Shown here: positions 1 to 13,400 of the stretch, piece by piece
Numbering within the stretch: the first letter of the stretch is position 1
Layout of the letters: each line of letters begins with the position of its first letter
Assembly: GCA_036674765.1 (NCBI GenBank)
Contig: JARVKI010000013.1
Coordinates: forward strand, 496,001 to 560,000
Length of the DNA: 64,000 bases
Direction: 5' to 3'
From: Seiridium cupressi
Taxonomy: Eukaryota; Ascomycota; Sordariomycetes; Amphisphaeriales; Sporocadaceae
Translations under genes and position numbers: made by a program
Notes under the pieces: model-generated
What the model was told of the DNA's origin: nothing
Database searches by the model: none
Seen by the model: only the letters and a program-made list of their open reading frames with translations

Positions 1-189
1 TGGCTTACATAAATCAAGACATATTTGAATGGACACTCTCAATGCATTTCAAAAGTCTTATAAATCGCCAACGATCAGGTCTACAATCCATCTACCAGCT
101 TCATGTTCATTCGTTATTGCAACCCCAACTCAAGCTTCCTTTCTATTCATAACACAAACAACACCAGCACTTGCCAACTTGGTTAGGAT
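1..189. other. 3' flank of the DUF92 gene
   Basis: Short non-coding sequence beyond the stop of the minus-strand DUF92 gene, so presumably its 3' untranslated region and the window edge. A 93-codon open stretch on the plus strand crosses it and runs into the DUF92 gene, but it resembles nothing known to me. Confidence 0.4.
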
Positions 190-1350
190 TTACGGCCGAA
201 AGATGTTGTTCAAGGGGATTCCCCAGTACAATGCAGCTCCAGCCATTGCACCAATACTCATGGTAGACGCCATCAGCAAATTGACATCGTTGTTGTCCAG
301 AATATCATAGCCGCTTTCCGCAATCCTTGTAGGTTTGTGGTCGCCGAAATTTGACGCACGGTGCTTATCATTGGGATCGTACGGGTCCTGTGGGACATCT
401 TCGATTTCTCCAGCAGTGGCATCCGTCTTTTCGACCGCATCCTTGCCCTCCCCCTTGAGCACAGTGGACTTGACGTCTGCGGTTTTCTTGAAGTGCTCTC
501 TGGAGTTGGGGTTATCAGCCGTCGACGTGAGCACGCGGAGACCACCATCGCCCTCAACGATCTTGCCTGTTCTCACATCACGCACGCTCTTCTGCAACCA
601 ACCCCCCAAAAGACTATCCAGAACAGATCCCAGTGCACCCCAGATCACCAGGCTCCATGCGAACGTGGTTTTCTCGCCCGTTGTCCAAGCGTTGCCGCCC
701 GCCAATGGACCGGTTGTTTTCCCGTTACACATAGGAAGGAATGCCAGTGAAGCTGTGACCATGATCAGGCTACCCAACAAACCTGCCACAAGCCCCCAGA
801 GGGTGACACCTCCATTGGTACCTCGGGGAACCTTTCTCAGATTCCAGGACGTGATAAGACGCGGGCTGCTCTTCGACAAGATGCCCAACTCGGAGCTGAA
901 CGTGTCGGCAGCAACGGCGGCGTAGTTTGCGATGATGCCAATGACCAATAGATCGCCCTTGCTCCAGGAATAGCAAAAGGTACCCTGCGGTATCTCACCA
1001 GCGAGTATGGTCTTCTTACGCTGGTCGATCTGGTACGCATGGAGGAGCGTCAGGATCGAGGCGACCAGTGAGTTGGCCAAGACCTGCACGTGCGTCCGGG
1101 GGCCCTCACCACCGGAGCTACCCTGAGAGCTGAGAGTCAGAGAGGCCTTGACATCCTTCTTGATCTTGGTCACGCGCGTGCCGGCGAGGAAAAAGACGCA
1201 GAGCAAGACGAAGGGCAGGTTCCAGGGATGCACGGCATGGGCGCCTGCTGTGAGGGTGGCGGCGACGATACCCGCCGGTGTAAGAGAGTTGTGCGAGTGG
1301 GCGCGATAGATGAGCGCCAGAGTGGCCGGTACGGCGATGATGGCTTTCAT
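190..1350 (-). CDS. DUF92 / TMEM19-family integral membrane protein
   Basis: Single-exon gene of 386 codons. The protein starts with a hydrophobic stretch (residues about 1-60) and has further membrane segments around 90-110, 130-150, 185-215 and 360-380. The family signature is visible near residues 145-190: a conserved run with AADTFSSELG, then a segment with RGTNGGVTLWG. A polar, charged loop (about residues 270-345) separates the last hydrophobic segment. In DUF92/TMEM19 proteins the plant member VTE6 is a phytyl-phosphate kinase, but the fungal members have no assigned reaction that I know of, so no activity is claimed. The start ATG at 1350 opens straight into the first hydrophobic segment, as expected. 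It points away from the melanin genes and is probably an unrelated neighbour marking the left border of the cluster. Confidence 0.85.
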   Translation of the reverse strand: MKAIIAVPATLALIYRAHSHNSLTPAGIVAATLTAGAHAVHPWNLPFVLLCVFFLAGTRVTKIKKDVKASLTLSSQGSSGGEGPRTHVQVLANSLVASILTLLHAYQIDQRKKTILAGEIPQGTFCYSWSKGDLLVIGIIANYAAVAADTFSSELGILSKSSPRLITSWNLRKVPRGTNGGVTLWGLVAGLLGSLIMVTASLAFLPMCNGKTTGPLAGGNAWTTGEKTTFAWSLVIWGALGSVLDSLLGGWLQKSVRDVRTGKIVEGDGGLRVLTSTADNPNSREHFKKTADVKSTVLKGEGKDAVEKTDATAGEIEDVPQDPYDPNDKHRASNFGDHKPTRIAESGYDILDNNDVNLLMASTMSIGAMAGAALYWGIPLNNIFRP

Positions 1351-4267
1351 TTTGTGCCGTGTAGCTGACTATCTCAACTCTGGTGGGCAAATGTTGTGGC
1401 TTGAATCCCGTGAATTCGGCGATGGATGCGTGCTGACATCACATGGGTGCGGCGGTTGCAACGGTTCATAATCCCGTCGGCACCTGGAAGCCAGCTGGTG
1501 GGCCAGGTTCACGCTGGATTTGCCCGTAGCCTCTCACCAATCGTTAATCCCAGCATCATATTATCCCATCATATTTCAGCATCATATCGGCTCTCAAGCA
1601 CGGGCTGTCTCAACGGCGTGCCTCTTCCTCTCGGGCGGTTGGATCCTGGATACGCAAGCATGACGCCACATTTAGAATATCGTCTGCAACGAGCCGGCGG
1701 CTGTTCGCTTCCGAGACCGACACACCGGAACCTTAGGCGTGCAAAACATTTGATGTTTGGGGCGACCACACAATTGGAGATGTCGAGTTGCCGACTTCGC
1801 TGTGTTCCCCAGCCTTCGAATATATCATATTCAGGCTCGTCCCAAGGAACAAATGCACACGCAGCCACAGGACGCCTTACCCGGCGATCGGTCGTACGCC
1901 TAAGACAAGGGCAGTTTTACGACCGAGCTCCATATCGGTGCATGAGACCTGTAACAAAACAGCAGCAATCCAACTGGCCATGCAGCTTCATTGCATGCAA
2001 TTGTGCAGATGCAATGTAGGCATGATCCCAACGTCTTATGTGACTGCACAGTTCGCTCCATTTGTGGCTGGCTATCACAGCGAAAACCTGATTTGTATTC
2101 ACCTTTCCTTATTTGCTTTCGTGATGTGGAAAGTCATACGGTTTGGTCGTATTTATCACACTTCCAGCCACTTTTCGCAGCATGCCTTGCATTGCAGCAT
2201 CAAGCAAGGTCCAGAAGCCGTGACACCATGCAGTATGATCATCGAGCGATGTAGCTTTGCATGCGCATGAAGACCGCAGGAATGACTCGCAGCTGCTGCA
2301 TCGGTCGGAAGATCGGCAGTCAACAGAAGATTCTCTCACGGATTTGACATGCACTCTGGGCAAGTCTCATCTGGCCAAGCTCGAGTAGGCTATCAAAGAA
2401 ATCTCACATCAGACCAGGTATCTCATGCCCGGCAGTTCTTGTGTGTGCTAAGGCGGTCCTAGTGTTGATTTCTTTCTTTCTTGACAGCTTGATCGACTCG
2501 ATGATGTCAAGCCGACTTCAGCATATCATCACTACTTGCCCGGAATATACGAGCGATATTGCATTAAGTTGAAGTTCCAACCACCACCGGCCATGAACTA
2601 GCCGCTATGCACATGTTCGTGCAGCCGATAGTCTCGTACTGCGCTAATTGTCAATAGTGCCGTCAATGCAAGAGCTTTATTTTCGGGGCTTGAAATTGGC
2701 CAGGATCATGGACTGGAATCGCCGAACCTTGATTGGCCCTTCGGTGTTTCTATCTTTCCACTATGGGAACAGTCCCTGGCCATTTGGCAAACCACCGCCC
2801 GCGACCAGTAGTTTTCTTTGTTTTCTTGGTTTCTGTGGAGGCTGCCCGGTGTCCAAGTTATCAGGCAAATGCCACCCCTTTAGCATACCCTTGGCTTATG
2901 AATCACCTCTATCACCCCCACTATACATACATGTAATGAATGTAGTATACTGATGAATTTAGTGACACGACCTAGGATCAACCACAAACTCCCTAGATGA
3001 GACGGACCATGTGTTCCTGCGTATCGCCTACAGAAGGTCGGTTTATGCCCTTTTCGGACAACACTGCTAGAGCCGATACGGTGCACGCCCACATACCTAG
3101 CACTTCACACCCAAGTCGATTGGGCGCCATGTACCTACATCGGGGCCGATGCAGTGTTAGTGCGCTCGCTTTCTTTTCTTCCCTTTAAGCTTCCTGCTTG
3201 CAGAGCACCGAAAAGCTTGGCCCTTTCTTACCTGATTTGTTTTGATTGATCTTCTAGGTTATGTCTTACATGGCCAAGGGACCCTGGAGCAGCATGTTTT
3301 TCGAATTCTTGGTCACGATGGTGCAAAAGTTCAAGGGCTGGGGTCTGGGACTGTGTGACTTGATGTTTCTCAGCACAAGCAATGAATCTGCGGCCGCTGA
3401 GGTCTGCGCATCATCACAAGCACAACTTGTGCTGATGGTTGTTCGAAATACGAAGGTTCCCGGCAAGAGTGGCGATCGTGAGGATTACGATATGATTTCG
3501 ACCGCATTCTCTCAGTCGTACGATCCATGAATCGCCATCGTGAACTGATTGCAAGCGATCTCTCAAGTTCAAAGTCTATTCAATATCATTTTGCAAGTGC
3601 AGAGCACTCGATGCGGCGCGCCGAATCCGCTCTCAGCGAAGCAACCAAAGTGGAAAGACGAGGGCATAAGTGCATTGTGTCAAGCTCCGGTCTAAGTTCT
3701 CATGAGGCTTACTGTTAGTTAGTACCTTAGCTCCAGCTTTTCTCGAAGAGGTGGCTTATGGCCCAGCAGCCGTTGACAGGTACTATCGCCGGCACTCGAC
3801 CTCGAGGGAAACAATTCTTTTCAGCTCTGGATCAGCCTGGTCGACGCCGCAAGCCAACTACGAATTCAACTGTGTTTTGGGCTCAGCCAGTTTTGGTTCT
3901 TTACGAGTAGTATGTGCAAATTAGAGGATTACAAGCTGTTTGACACCTTGACCAAGGATGGCGACCTCTCGAGATCCGGTAAGCTATATCAATATATAAA
4001 TAACTAAAACAGCATAACGGACTTCCGATAACGCGCCCAGCTTGACCACCCAAACGTCAGGAACATCCACCTACCACCTACCCAGCCAACGTCGCCGACC
4101 AGAATCGGGTTTCTCGGCTTTGCCAAATCCGGAAGACTGCAGGATACATATCGAACAAAGTTCTGCGAGCCTCAGAGGCCACATGGACGCCGCGGCGTGT
4201 AAGAGCACACCTCGATTCCGCATGGTTGGTGTGGGATTCGCTTCGCCCGTGACTGTGATCTTCCCAT
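1351..4267. other. Intergenic region between DUF92 gene and multicopper oxidase
   Basis: About 2.9 kb without a recognisable gene. Open stretches of 160-197 codons at 1426-2270 overlap each other in different frames, have arginine/serine/proline-rich random-looking translations and match no family I know. An ATG-initiated 89-codon frame at 3261-3530 (+) is the most gene-like item but shows no motif. The right end should contain the promoter of the multicopper oxidase. The left end should contain the DUF92 promoter, since the two genes are divergent. Confidence 0.5.
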
Positions 4268-4273
4268 TATAAA
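4268..4273 (+). promoter_or_regulatory. TATA box of the multicopper oxidase gene
   Basis: TATAAA lies about 146 bp before the ATG at 4419. It is followed by a pyrimidine-rich leader (CCTTTCCTTCCTC and CTCCTTCCTTCTC runs), the usual layout of a strongly transcribed fungal promoter. The position is consistent with a leader of about 110 nt; no transcript data are available. Confidence 0.5.
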
Positions 4274-4418
4274 CCCATGCTGCATCCCTTTCCTTCCTCT
4301 TTAATCATCCGTCCTATCTTTCGTTGAGCCTGTCCCCTTTACAGGCGCCCGTTTCGCCTTTAGGCTTTCTTGGCATTTCTCCTTCCTTCTCTTCATATTC
4401 TCATACCAGTTGAGGGCC

Positions 4419-6214
4419 ATGTATACAAGCCAGTTTGCCTCGTTAGCAGTGGTAGCTCAGGCCATTGGCGCATGGGCAGACACTATTACCTATAACTGGG
4501 ATATCACCTGGGTAAATGCCGCTCCCGATGGCTTCGTGAGGCCCGTCATTGGTATCAATGGCGAGTGGCCCTGTCCTCCGATCCACGCCTATGTTGGTGA
4601 TACTGTGGTTGTCAACCTGAAGAATAGTCTGGGCAACCAGACGACGGGTCTTCACTTTCACGGCCTTAACCAGTTCCATACAAATTACATGGATGGAGCA
4701 TCCATGGTGAACTCTTGCCCAGTGGTCCCAGATAGCACAATAACGTATAAGTTTGTGGCGGATGCTCCTGGCACCTACTGGTACCACTCGCATAACATGG
4801 CACAATATCCCGACGGGCTGCGTGGTCCCATGATCGTCCACGACCCGGAAGATCCATACGCTGACGACTACGACAATGAAGTCATCCTCACTGTCTCGGA
4901 CTGGTATCATGATCAGACCCTCACTATGGTTCAGGCGATGCTGCAGCCCAACAACACTCAGTGGCGGCCTCCTATTCCCGACGGCATGATCGTCAACGAA
5001 GGCGAGAACATCAACATCAACCTCGACATCGGCACGACGACCAGGGTTCGAATCATCAGCTTTGCTGCATTAGCAGGGTTCATGGTCCACTTCAACTCTC
5101 ATCCTATGGATGTCATCATGACTGACGGTTCTTATGTTCAGAATCAAGGGGCTCACCATTTGCGCATTGCTCCTGCACAACGCTACGATGTCCTGATCTC
5201 AGGTACTGGGGGTGATGAAGGCCAGAACTTCCCCTTCCTGGTCGGCATGGACTTGAACAGGGATTATACGGTGACCGCAAGTTGGAACTTCAATCAAACG
5301 GGCTACCTCATCACAGACTCCAGCTTATCTACTGATGCAGTTGACGTCGTTCATGTATGGCAACCGTTTGATGACACTCACTTGACTCCACTCGATCTAC
5401 AACCTGCTTTCGGCCCAGTGAGCCAAATCTGGCAGCTGGACTTTACCTTGTGCCAAGACGTATACGGAATACCTCGGTAGGTTCTTGCTCCTAATCGTTT
5501 ACGAATCATTCGTGTTAACCCATAGCCTGCAGTCTTTGCTTTAATAATCAGACATACATCGGCCAGAAAACACCCACTTTGTACACCGCGGCCACTGTTG
5601 GCGATGCGAACACGGATCCAAATGTTTATGGGGCCGTCCTGCCATTCATCGTCGGCTATGGCGACGTTGTTGACATCGTCGTCAACAACGTTGACACAGC
5701 CATTCACCCTTTCCACTTGCACGGCCACCAATTCCAGGTCGTTGATAAGCCCGCGAGCGGTACAGGGTCCTGGAGCGGCACCACGGGCGGCAGCATAATG
5801 CCAATGAGACGTGATACCATCGCCATCAACGGCGCCTCGTACGCCGTGCTGCGCTTTGTGGCCAATAACCCAGGCGTCTTCCTGTTCCACTGCCATATCG
5901 AGTGGCACGTGGAAATGGGTCTCACGGCGACGCTCATCGAGGCTCCCGAGAGGCTGCATAATTACCCCATCCCCCAAGCGATGATGGACTCGTGCGAGTC
6001 GCAAGACATTCCCGTGTCTGGAAATGCCGCAGGCAATTCTGACCCGAGCGATTACTCGGGGTACAACACCGAACCCGCCGCGACATACTACGGCGCAACA
6101 TGGCCATCACCCGACGGTTCCATAACTAAGCGGTGGAGGAAGCCTGGCGGCCAGAAATCACCTAGCAAACGGTTTAGTGAGATTCCTTACGATATCAGCC
6201 GTGAATCGTGGTAA
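4419..6214 (+). CDS. Secreted multicopper oxidase, Abr1/Fet3-like, of the melanin cluster
   Basis: Two exons, 4419-5476 and 5533-6214, joined across a 56-bp intron (GTAGGT donor, CTGCAG acceptor), give 579 residues. Residues 1-20 look like a signal peptide. Three cupredoxin domains carry the expected copper ligands: HFHG (79-82), WYHSH (121-125), HPFHLHGH (411-418) and HCHIEWH (472-478). The residue ten after the type 1 cysteine is leucine, as in Fet3. The N-terminal half is closest in style to Fet3 ferroxidases and to Aspergillus Abr1, but there is no C-terminal membrane anchor. The tail is hydrophilic with Lys-Arg pairs, so it should be secreted or wall-bound. Next to a melanin polyketide synthase, its likely role is oxidative polymerisation or a tailoring oxidation in DHN-melanin synthesis. 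Iron oxidation cannot be excluded. The ATG at 4419 was chosen because it directly precedes the signal peptide. Confidence 0.85.
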
Positions 6215-9200
6215 CTCAGACTGCTGCGAACAAATATTTGTCTCTTTTAAACGCTCAGATGGGGGAAGGGCGACGTTCTTTTTTGATACTGACTGTAGAT
6301 AGCGGCGTTATTTTTGCGATGCTTGTAGATCGTTATGCTTAATGACTGATACGTTGGGGTAATTTGGCTGAGGTCTGCATTTACATACCGGGAAAACGAG
6401 AATCGTGACGATATTTCAGAAGCAGAAGTTAATAGGTAGGTTATGATTAGAATGATATCGGTACAAGCTGCATTTGAAGTAAGACACAATACTGAATATG
6501 ATGAATGTCTTGGTGAGATGGAATCGCCGTGCTACTTAATGAATTTCCCGGTGCGAATTGTTTTAGGAACGGGTGGAGAGACAAAGAAGGCATTAAACGG
6601 GTGTTCGCTTCGAAAGAGAAGAGCTATACCAATGCTTGGGACTTTTGACTATATGTGGTGCTGGTGGTCGCTGCGGGTGTAGATTCGACGATCTAAAAGA
6701 GCAAACATGTCTCACAGGGAATGGCCTGGCACACAATGACAGACAGCCACGTAGACCTGACTAAAAATGCAATAAGACCGAGAGAAGTAGAGAACGAGAA
6801 CTAGAACTTGAAAGTGTTGCAGACTCATATAATTGCTTTGAGATTCAACCAATTATGCCATCAGGTGGTGTACGCATGTATATATGAATACTCAGGCGTC
6901 TGTCAGCTTCAAGAGATCCGATGGGTTCGTTGTAAATAGTATGGTCGCGTAGGCCGACGCACTTAGTTCTACACTGATTTGTTCACGTACTGTAAATCAC
7001 ACAGGTCCGGCCTAGCTATGACGACAGTTGCCCCGAGTGACGCAGCAGGATGCACAATGGCTAACTTATGGCAGCAATGATAACTGCCCTAGACGACTAC
7101 TTGCCGTAATCCAGCTTGCCGGTGACGGGACTAGCAGAGGGGACTTATACCTCGTGCATTAAGTTTATGTTGTCAGAGTCAAGCTCTTTTTCTCAAATTT
7201 CAACTAGTCCAGTCGAGGTTATAGTTATGGTTGTGATGAAACGAAGCAAGAGTGTCAAGAATATGCCCATTGGAATATGCCATCGCCAGCCCTAATACAC
7301 ACTGTCTCAGGCTGTTTTGCCTGATTTTAGAGCCAAATATATTCGAAGATGATATATCTGGGAAGGAATATGATGGTCATATATCATCGTGTCATTTAGC
7401 TATTGCTATGGTGCCTGTTGGTGAAGTACAACGGCTCGACCGCCACTTGATAGTCCAACCAAGCCAGTTTTCCGAGGAGAGGGAATCGAGTAAAGAGAAA
7501 ATACACCTGCCGTAAGTGTAGATGATTGATAAGAGTGATATAATCATCCAGTGCTGAAAAAGAAAGCCGCCGAGGCATCTTGCATCTGCGGAAACTAGCA
7601 TCACACAGCCCTAGCCGCAGCCCGAGATGTGACTCACATGACTCGATTTTGTTTCCGAATTCGAGCTGGCAGGACCTCGCTTGAAGGATTGTGACCTTTC
7701 GCTAGATGTTGCTTAGCACCGGCGCACACTATACGGCAATTGCATCGGATGTCCGGCTGACCCCTGCTACAGGCCCGCGGAAGCGGCCAGGTGAAGAGCC
7801 AAGCACTCCGGGGTGAACAACGCATCGGGAAGCAAGAGACCAAATTCTGACACGACTTGAAAACTGGAGTCGAATTGCACGATGACGGCGACTTTCTGCT
7901 AAGGTTAGATGCAATTCTCAGTTGTACCAAATATGGATCAAGTTTCCGGAGTACAGCCCGCTAGACCCAAATGATGGCCGTAAGCCACAGGGAACCCATC
8001 AGCTGTGTTGGCCGTTGCAATCTGTTCCGACAGAATGGTCAGAGATTGGATGATCGTTACCGGCATCGTGGTTGTCTCATTGTGAGGTCCACATAACGCT
8101 GATGAGACAAGCACTTTTTTGGCACCGGCTACATGTAGCTATGCGGGCTGAGAGACCTGAGCTGAACTAACTAGCTGGAGAAAGTGGTGGGTTTCGACTT
8201 TGATTTCGATCCGATCCTTCGGTCAAGAATGACGGGTCCGCGTAAAATAACCGGTCGTGGAAGAAAGCATTCGCTCCCGTCTGAATTTGGCCTATGTCAA
8301 TGGTAGGGCCTTACCACCATTTCTGAGGTAATTACCAATCGGAGAGAGGGGGATGGGAAAAAAGGGAGGAAAGAACACACAAGTTATGGGTACTTTGTCG
8401 GTTTGGAATGACGCCTATACTGACTGATATTTCGCCGGTAGTTGTTAAGTACATGTATGTTAGGTACTCCTATACATGAACTCCGGACTGGGCCCCGAGT
8501 ATCTAAAAGAATACCATTGGAGAGTACGTCTCTTCGGCGGCAATCGTAGCGAATGGGAGTTGGGCCATAGGTACTGTTGAGCTGCGGCTTTAGGGCATTT
8601 AGTGGGGTTCAATAGCCTGGGGGAGTGTCCCGCGGTCGGTTGAACGGTTTCTCCACTTCCGTTCTTCTACCCTCATGTTGGAGAAGATGATGATCTTCTG
8701 CGGCGCTTCCCACGAGGGACTGACTGACACATGCCAATATCTCCTGGTCTCGACGAGTCTATAACTCAAATTGTCATGACATCAATACCATAAATTGTAC
8801 ACTTGCGCCATTCAATATGGACTTGAGACAACGTGCAGTAGCGCACCCGGACTTGAGGCTTTCTCCTTCCAGCTAACGAAGCACCCGAAGAGAGCGGAAG
8901 GGAATGAGAACCCGTTCAACGAGGATAAGCCCAGCCAGTATACAGTTGCCCATGCAGTGCAATACTCTACCCCTGGTCTTATCTCCCCCAAAGGAGGCCG
9001 GGTCTAGTAGCCGGTGGCCACCAGCGAAAGCAATTACAGCTGCTAGCGTGGCTATGAGGAAGCTGCTCACACAATCTCGCAGAGTTGGACTCATCACGGG
9101 CCAGATGTCTCTATGACCTCACGAAGTCAAGATAATAGAGCTGTGCAGTCAGTCGTCCGTTTCGTTCAAGCGGTCAACCGTCAAGGCGTATCGCGGTTGA

Positions 9201-10400
9201 GCATATGCAATCATGAATTATTGTCGACAATAAGAGCCCGACAGATAAGACTAAGCAGCACCTCCCTGGCCGGCAGCAAGCTTCTCGGTACGCAACGCTT
9301 ATACTTTGATTTGATCGCAGGAATCTGCACTGGCGCGGTCACGCCACGAGACCTGGCCGAAGCGTGGAATCATGGCCCTTCCGCGACTGACAAGAGAAAC
9401 CGGTCCGATTGAGCCGGCGCTCGAGGTGGAAGGCGCCAAGATCGGAATCTGAAGTGAGTCGAGCTGGCTGGCAGGAGTCTATTGCTGAGACTCTGTGCGC
9501 GCAGGATGCGTCGGCGAACCGAGATTTCGGACTCGCAGCTAGTACGGCTCGTCCCACACGTCTTGTGCAGGGAAGCAAGAGTGCCAATTGAAATTGCGGC
9601 TAGCAGACATCACCTTATTTTCTTGCTCCTGGACCAAGCTTTCCTGCGCACGGGGGGCGGGGGCGCAGTGAATACGGAGTGTACTTCGTTTATCGTTGTT
9701 TTGGGCGGAAACTATCTGCGCTGCGGGCCCTTCGCGGAGTTCCCCAACGGCACCACGGTCCACCGCTGCCAGCGCGCTTGGGAGGAACCGAGCATGATCA
9801 GCACGAAACAAACGACGGTCCGGTTCACTATTCGATTCTCCTGTTACTGTGCGCCGGTTTCAGGTAGCCTATGAAGCTGGTGTCAGATTTACTGCTGCGG
9901 GCTGCACCAGCGTTATGGTCCAAGAGCTTAGGATAGACGTGCCGCTGTCGTCTGGTTGCTATACGAACTCTCATACTTCCCAGCCGGTGCAAATGCATAT
10001 TCCAGACGCCGGACAAGAGGTTTGGAACGCTAGGTCACGGTGAGAATTGTGCATCGCGTCACGCCTAATCCATGGCCGAGCGACGCCTCGCACGGCAATA
10101 AAAAAAAAAAAAAGCCCATGGCTTAGCTTCAGGTGGCAGCCTTATCGACGAGAGTCAGTGCCCCAAAGCGGAAAGACGATGATCATCATCCAGGAGACTT
10201 TCGGTCGCCGAAGAGTGCCAGGCCCGGATCTGCCAAGTTCACGCCTCAAGGGGGCGTCTGTTCACCATTCCAATTCGCACCCCCCTTAAGCTTTTCCGTC
10301 TACAGGGACGTCTGGAGTATCACGACGAGGTATCTTGCAGGGAACCACTAGTGGATGTTATATTTGGTGCCTGTCTTAGATCCGTCCTGCAACAGCTTGA
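6215..10400. other. Intergenic region upstream of the polyketide synthase
   Basis: About 4.2 kb between the oxidase stop and the polyketide synthase promoter. I see no gene: the open stretches are mostly under 100 codons (longest 130), overlap on both strands and lack domain motifs. The first few hundred bases should be the oxidase 3' untranslated region, and the last kilobase should hold the polyketide synthase control region. A run of 14 A residues lies at 10100-10113. Confidence 0.5.
10100..10113 (+). repeat. Poly-A tract
   Basis: Fourteen consecutive A residues about 375 bp before the polyketide synthase start. Poly(dA:dT) tracts exclude nucleosomes in fungi, so it could help keep this promoter open; that role is inferred from position only. 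Confidence 0.5.
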
Positions 10401-10408
10401 TATATAAA
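10401..10408 (+). promoter_or_regulatory. TATA box of the polyketide synthase gene
   Basis: TATATAAA is 81 bp before the ATG at 10489. It is followed by a pyrimidine-rich stretch (CCTCCTTCTCC), the expected core promoter for a strongly induced secondary-metabolism gene. Promoter use is inferred from spacing. Confidence 0.6.
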
Positions 10409-10488
10409 GTCGATCAAACCTCCTTCTCCAACCTAGTCTTGAGGCAACATATCATTCCACTTCAGCTTACTGAGCCGCAACTTACATA

Positions 10489-13400
10489 ATGGCGGACCAG
10501 ATGGCATATCTCCTCTTTGGAGATCAGTCACTTGACACACATGGCTTCCTGGCCGATTTTTTCAGACAAGGGAACCCGGGGATTCTCGCCAAGACATTCC
10601 TCCACCAGACCGGCGAGGCATTGAGGGAAGAAATCGAGAGGCTGCCGCGCCTCGAAAGACAGAAGATCCCCATCTTCAGAACGTTACCACAGCTCAACGA
10701 GAGATATCACACACAAACTGTCAAATACCCAGGCATCGACAGTGCCCTGTTGTGTATAACGCAATTAGCCCACTACATTGAGTACGTCCCGATTCTGGGA
10801 GGAGGCGGATCTCATTGGTCAGAACTGCGACTAACACCAGCCTAGCCGATCTGAGAAGGAATATCAAGATGCGACGACGGCCGAGAATACCTACCTTTCC
10901 GGTCTCTGCACTGGTCTTTTCGCTGCGACCGCGATTGCCTCAAGCCCATCTCTCCCTTCGCTTCTTCCGATCGCGGTTCAAGTCGTCTTGATGGCATACA
11001 GAGTTGGGTCACATGTAGCTTCATTAGCAGAACGGCTAAGCCCTTCGGTCGACAACTCGGAGAGCTGGACATACGTTGTCCCTGGAGCCACGGAAGTCGA
11101 GGCTAAATCTATTATCGCCGAGTTCCACAAGTCTGAGGTATGTGCATGGCGTCTCCTGGTTCCCGCTTGCATACGTAATTGACACTCCCGCAGGGAATCT
11201 CGCAGGCCGCCCAGGCCTATGTCAGTGCTGTGTCCGCCAGTAACATCGCGGTATCAGGTCCTCCAGCGACGTTGAAGTCTCTTTTCAGCAAGGATTTGTT
11301 CGACTCGAGACCAACGGCCATCCCAGTGTACGGCCCGTACCACGCTGCTCACCTCCATGCGTCTGCCGATTTGGAGAAGATCCTTCGGCTGAACGATCCA
11401 GTGGTGGCCGCTGCTCTTGCCGAGTCCAAGCCCCGCAGTCAGATTATGTCCTGTGTGACAGGCACAGCATTCACTGAGACAGATACCAAGTCTCTCTTGA
11501 AGGCAGTCGTTCATGAAATATTGAACGAGCCTCTCTTATTCCACAAGGCTCTGAAGGGCAGCCTCAGCAACGCGAGCAGTTTCAAGGGGTCCAGAGTGCT
11601 GGTCATCCCTTGCGGACCTACACAGGCCGCCAGCACACTGGCTAACCTGCTCAAGGCACAGACCAAGTTGGAAGTTGTGCTGCGATCACCGCCTCAGGTG
11701 TCGCGAGACAGCAACACCGCATCAGTCGGCAACCATGGTTCTACCGGGAAATGCAAGCTTGCCATTGTTGGTATGGCTGGCCGTTTCCCGGATGCCGCGA
11801 GTCACGAGAAGCTCTGGGAGCTCTTGGAGAAGGGAATCGACGCTCATCGTGTTGTTCCAGCTGATCGATTCCCGGTCGAGACACATTTTGACCCGTCTGG
11901 AAAGGCGATCAACACCAGCCACACACCTTATGGGTGCTGGATCGAGAATCCCGGTCTCTTTGATCCCAGATTCTTCAACATGTCGCCTCGTGAGGCTTTC
12001 CAGACTGATCCCATGCAGCGCATGGCGTTGACTACTGCATACGAGGCCCTTGAGATGTCTGGTTATGTGCCAAACCGGACGCCGTCTACTCGTTTGGACC
12101 GCATCGGGACTTTCTACGGTCAGACTTCTGATGATTGGCGTGAGATCAACGCCGCCCAAGAGGTCGACACGTACTATATCACTGGCGGTGTGCGTGCATT
12201 TGGCCCAGGCCGAATCAACTACCACTTCGGGTTCAGCGGGCCGAGCTTGAACATTGATACTGCCTGCTCGTCCAGTGCGGCTGCCTTGCAGGTCGCTTGC
12301 ACGTCGCTTTGGGCGAGAGATTGTGACACGGCAATCGTCGGTGGTCTGTCATGTATGACCAACTCGGACATTTTTGCCGGTCTCAGTCGTGGCCAGTTCC
12401 TGTCCAAAAAGGGCAACTGCAATACTTTCGACAATGATGCCGATGGTTACTGCCGTGCCGATGCTTGTGCTTCGGTTATTGTCAAGCGTCTCGATGATGC
12501 TCTGGCAGATAAGGATAACGTGCTTGCCGTTGTACTTGGCAGTTCGACGAACCATTCTGCTGATGCCATCTCCATCACCCATCCTCATGGCCCGACCCAG
12601 TCCATCCTCTCAACCGCCATTCTCGACGAGGCTGGTGTTGATCCTCTCGATGTTGATTACGTTGAGATGCATGGCACGGGTACTCAGGCAGGTGACGGAA
12701 CTGAGATGGTGTCTGTGACCAATGTCTTTGCACCCGCCAACCGCCACCGACCGGCTGACAGGCCGCTCTACCTTGGAGCTATCAAGTCGAACGTTGGTCA
12801 TGGAGAAGCCGCCTCTGGCATCACTGCTCTTTCCAAGGTTCTTTTGATGCTCAAGAAGAACGCCATCCCGCCGCATGTGGGCATTAAGGGCGAGATCAAC
12901 AAGACCTTCCCGAAGGATCTCGGCGAAAGAGGTGTCAACATTGCCTTCCACAAGACACCCTTCCAGCGCAAAGATGGCAAGCCTCGCCGAGTCTTTGTCA
13001 ATAACTTCAGCGCCGCTGGTGGTAACACCGGCCTTCTCCTGGAAGACGGACCTCGCTACAAGAAGGCTCTGGCCGACCCGCGTAGTGTCCACGTTGTCAC
13101 TGTCACTGCCAAGTCGAAATCAGCCATGATCAGGAACGCCGAGGGCCTCGTGCAATGGATGGAGGAGAACCCCTCCACGCCTGTGTGTGATGTTGCTTAC
13201 ACATCTACTGCACGCAAGATCCAGCACTACTGGCGCATGAACGTCTCTGTAAGCAACCTTTTTGAGGCTGCGCAGGCAATCAAGGACCGTCTCAAGTCCA
13301 CCTTTGTTCCCGTATCCCCCGAGCAACCCAAGGTCGCTTTCATGTTTACCGGCCAAGGATCTCACTATGCTGGTCTGGGCAAGGAGTTGTATGCACACTT

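Noticed and set aside
1426..2270. Overlapping 197- and 160-codon plus-strand frames
   Set aside because: The first starts without an ATG at its opening, the two overlap in different frames, and neither shows a family motif or fungal intron structure.
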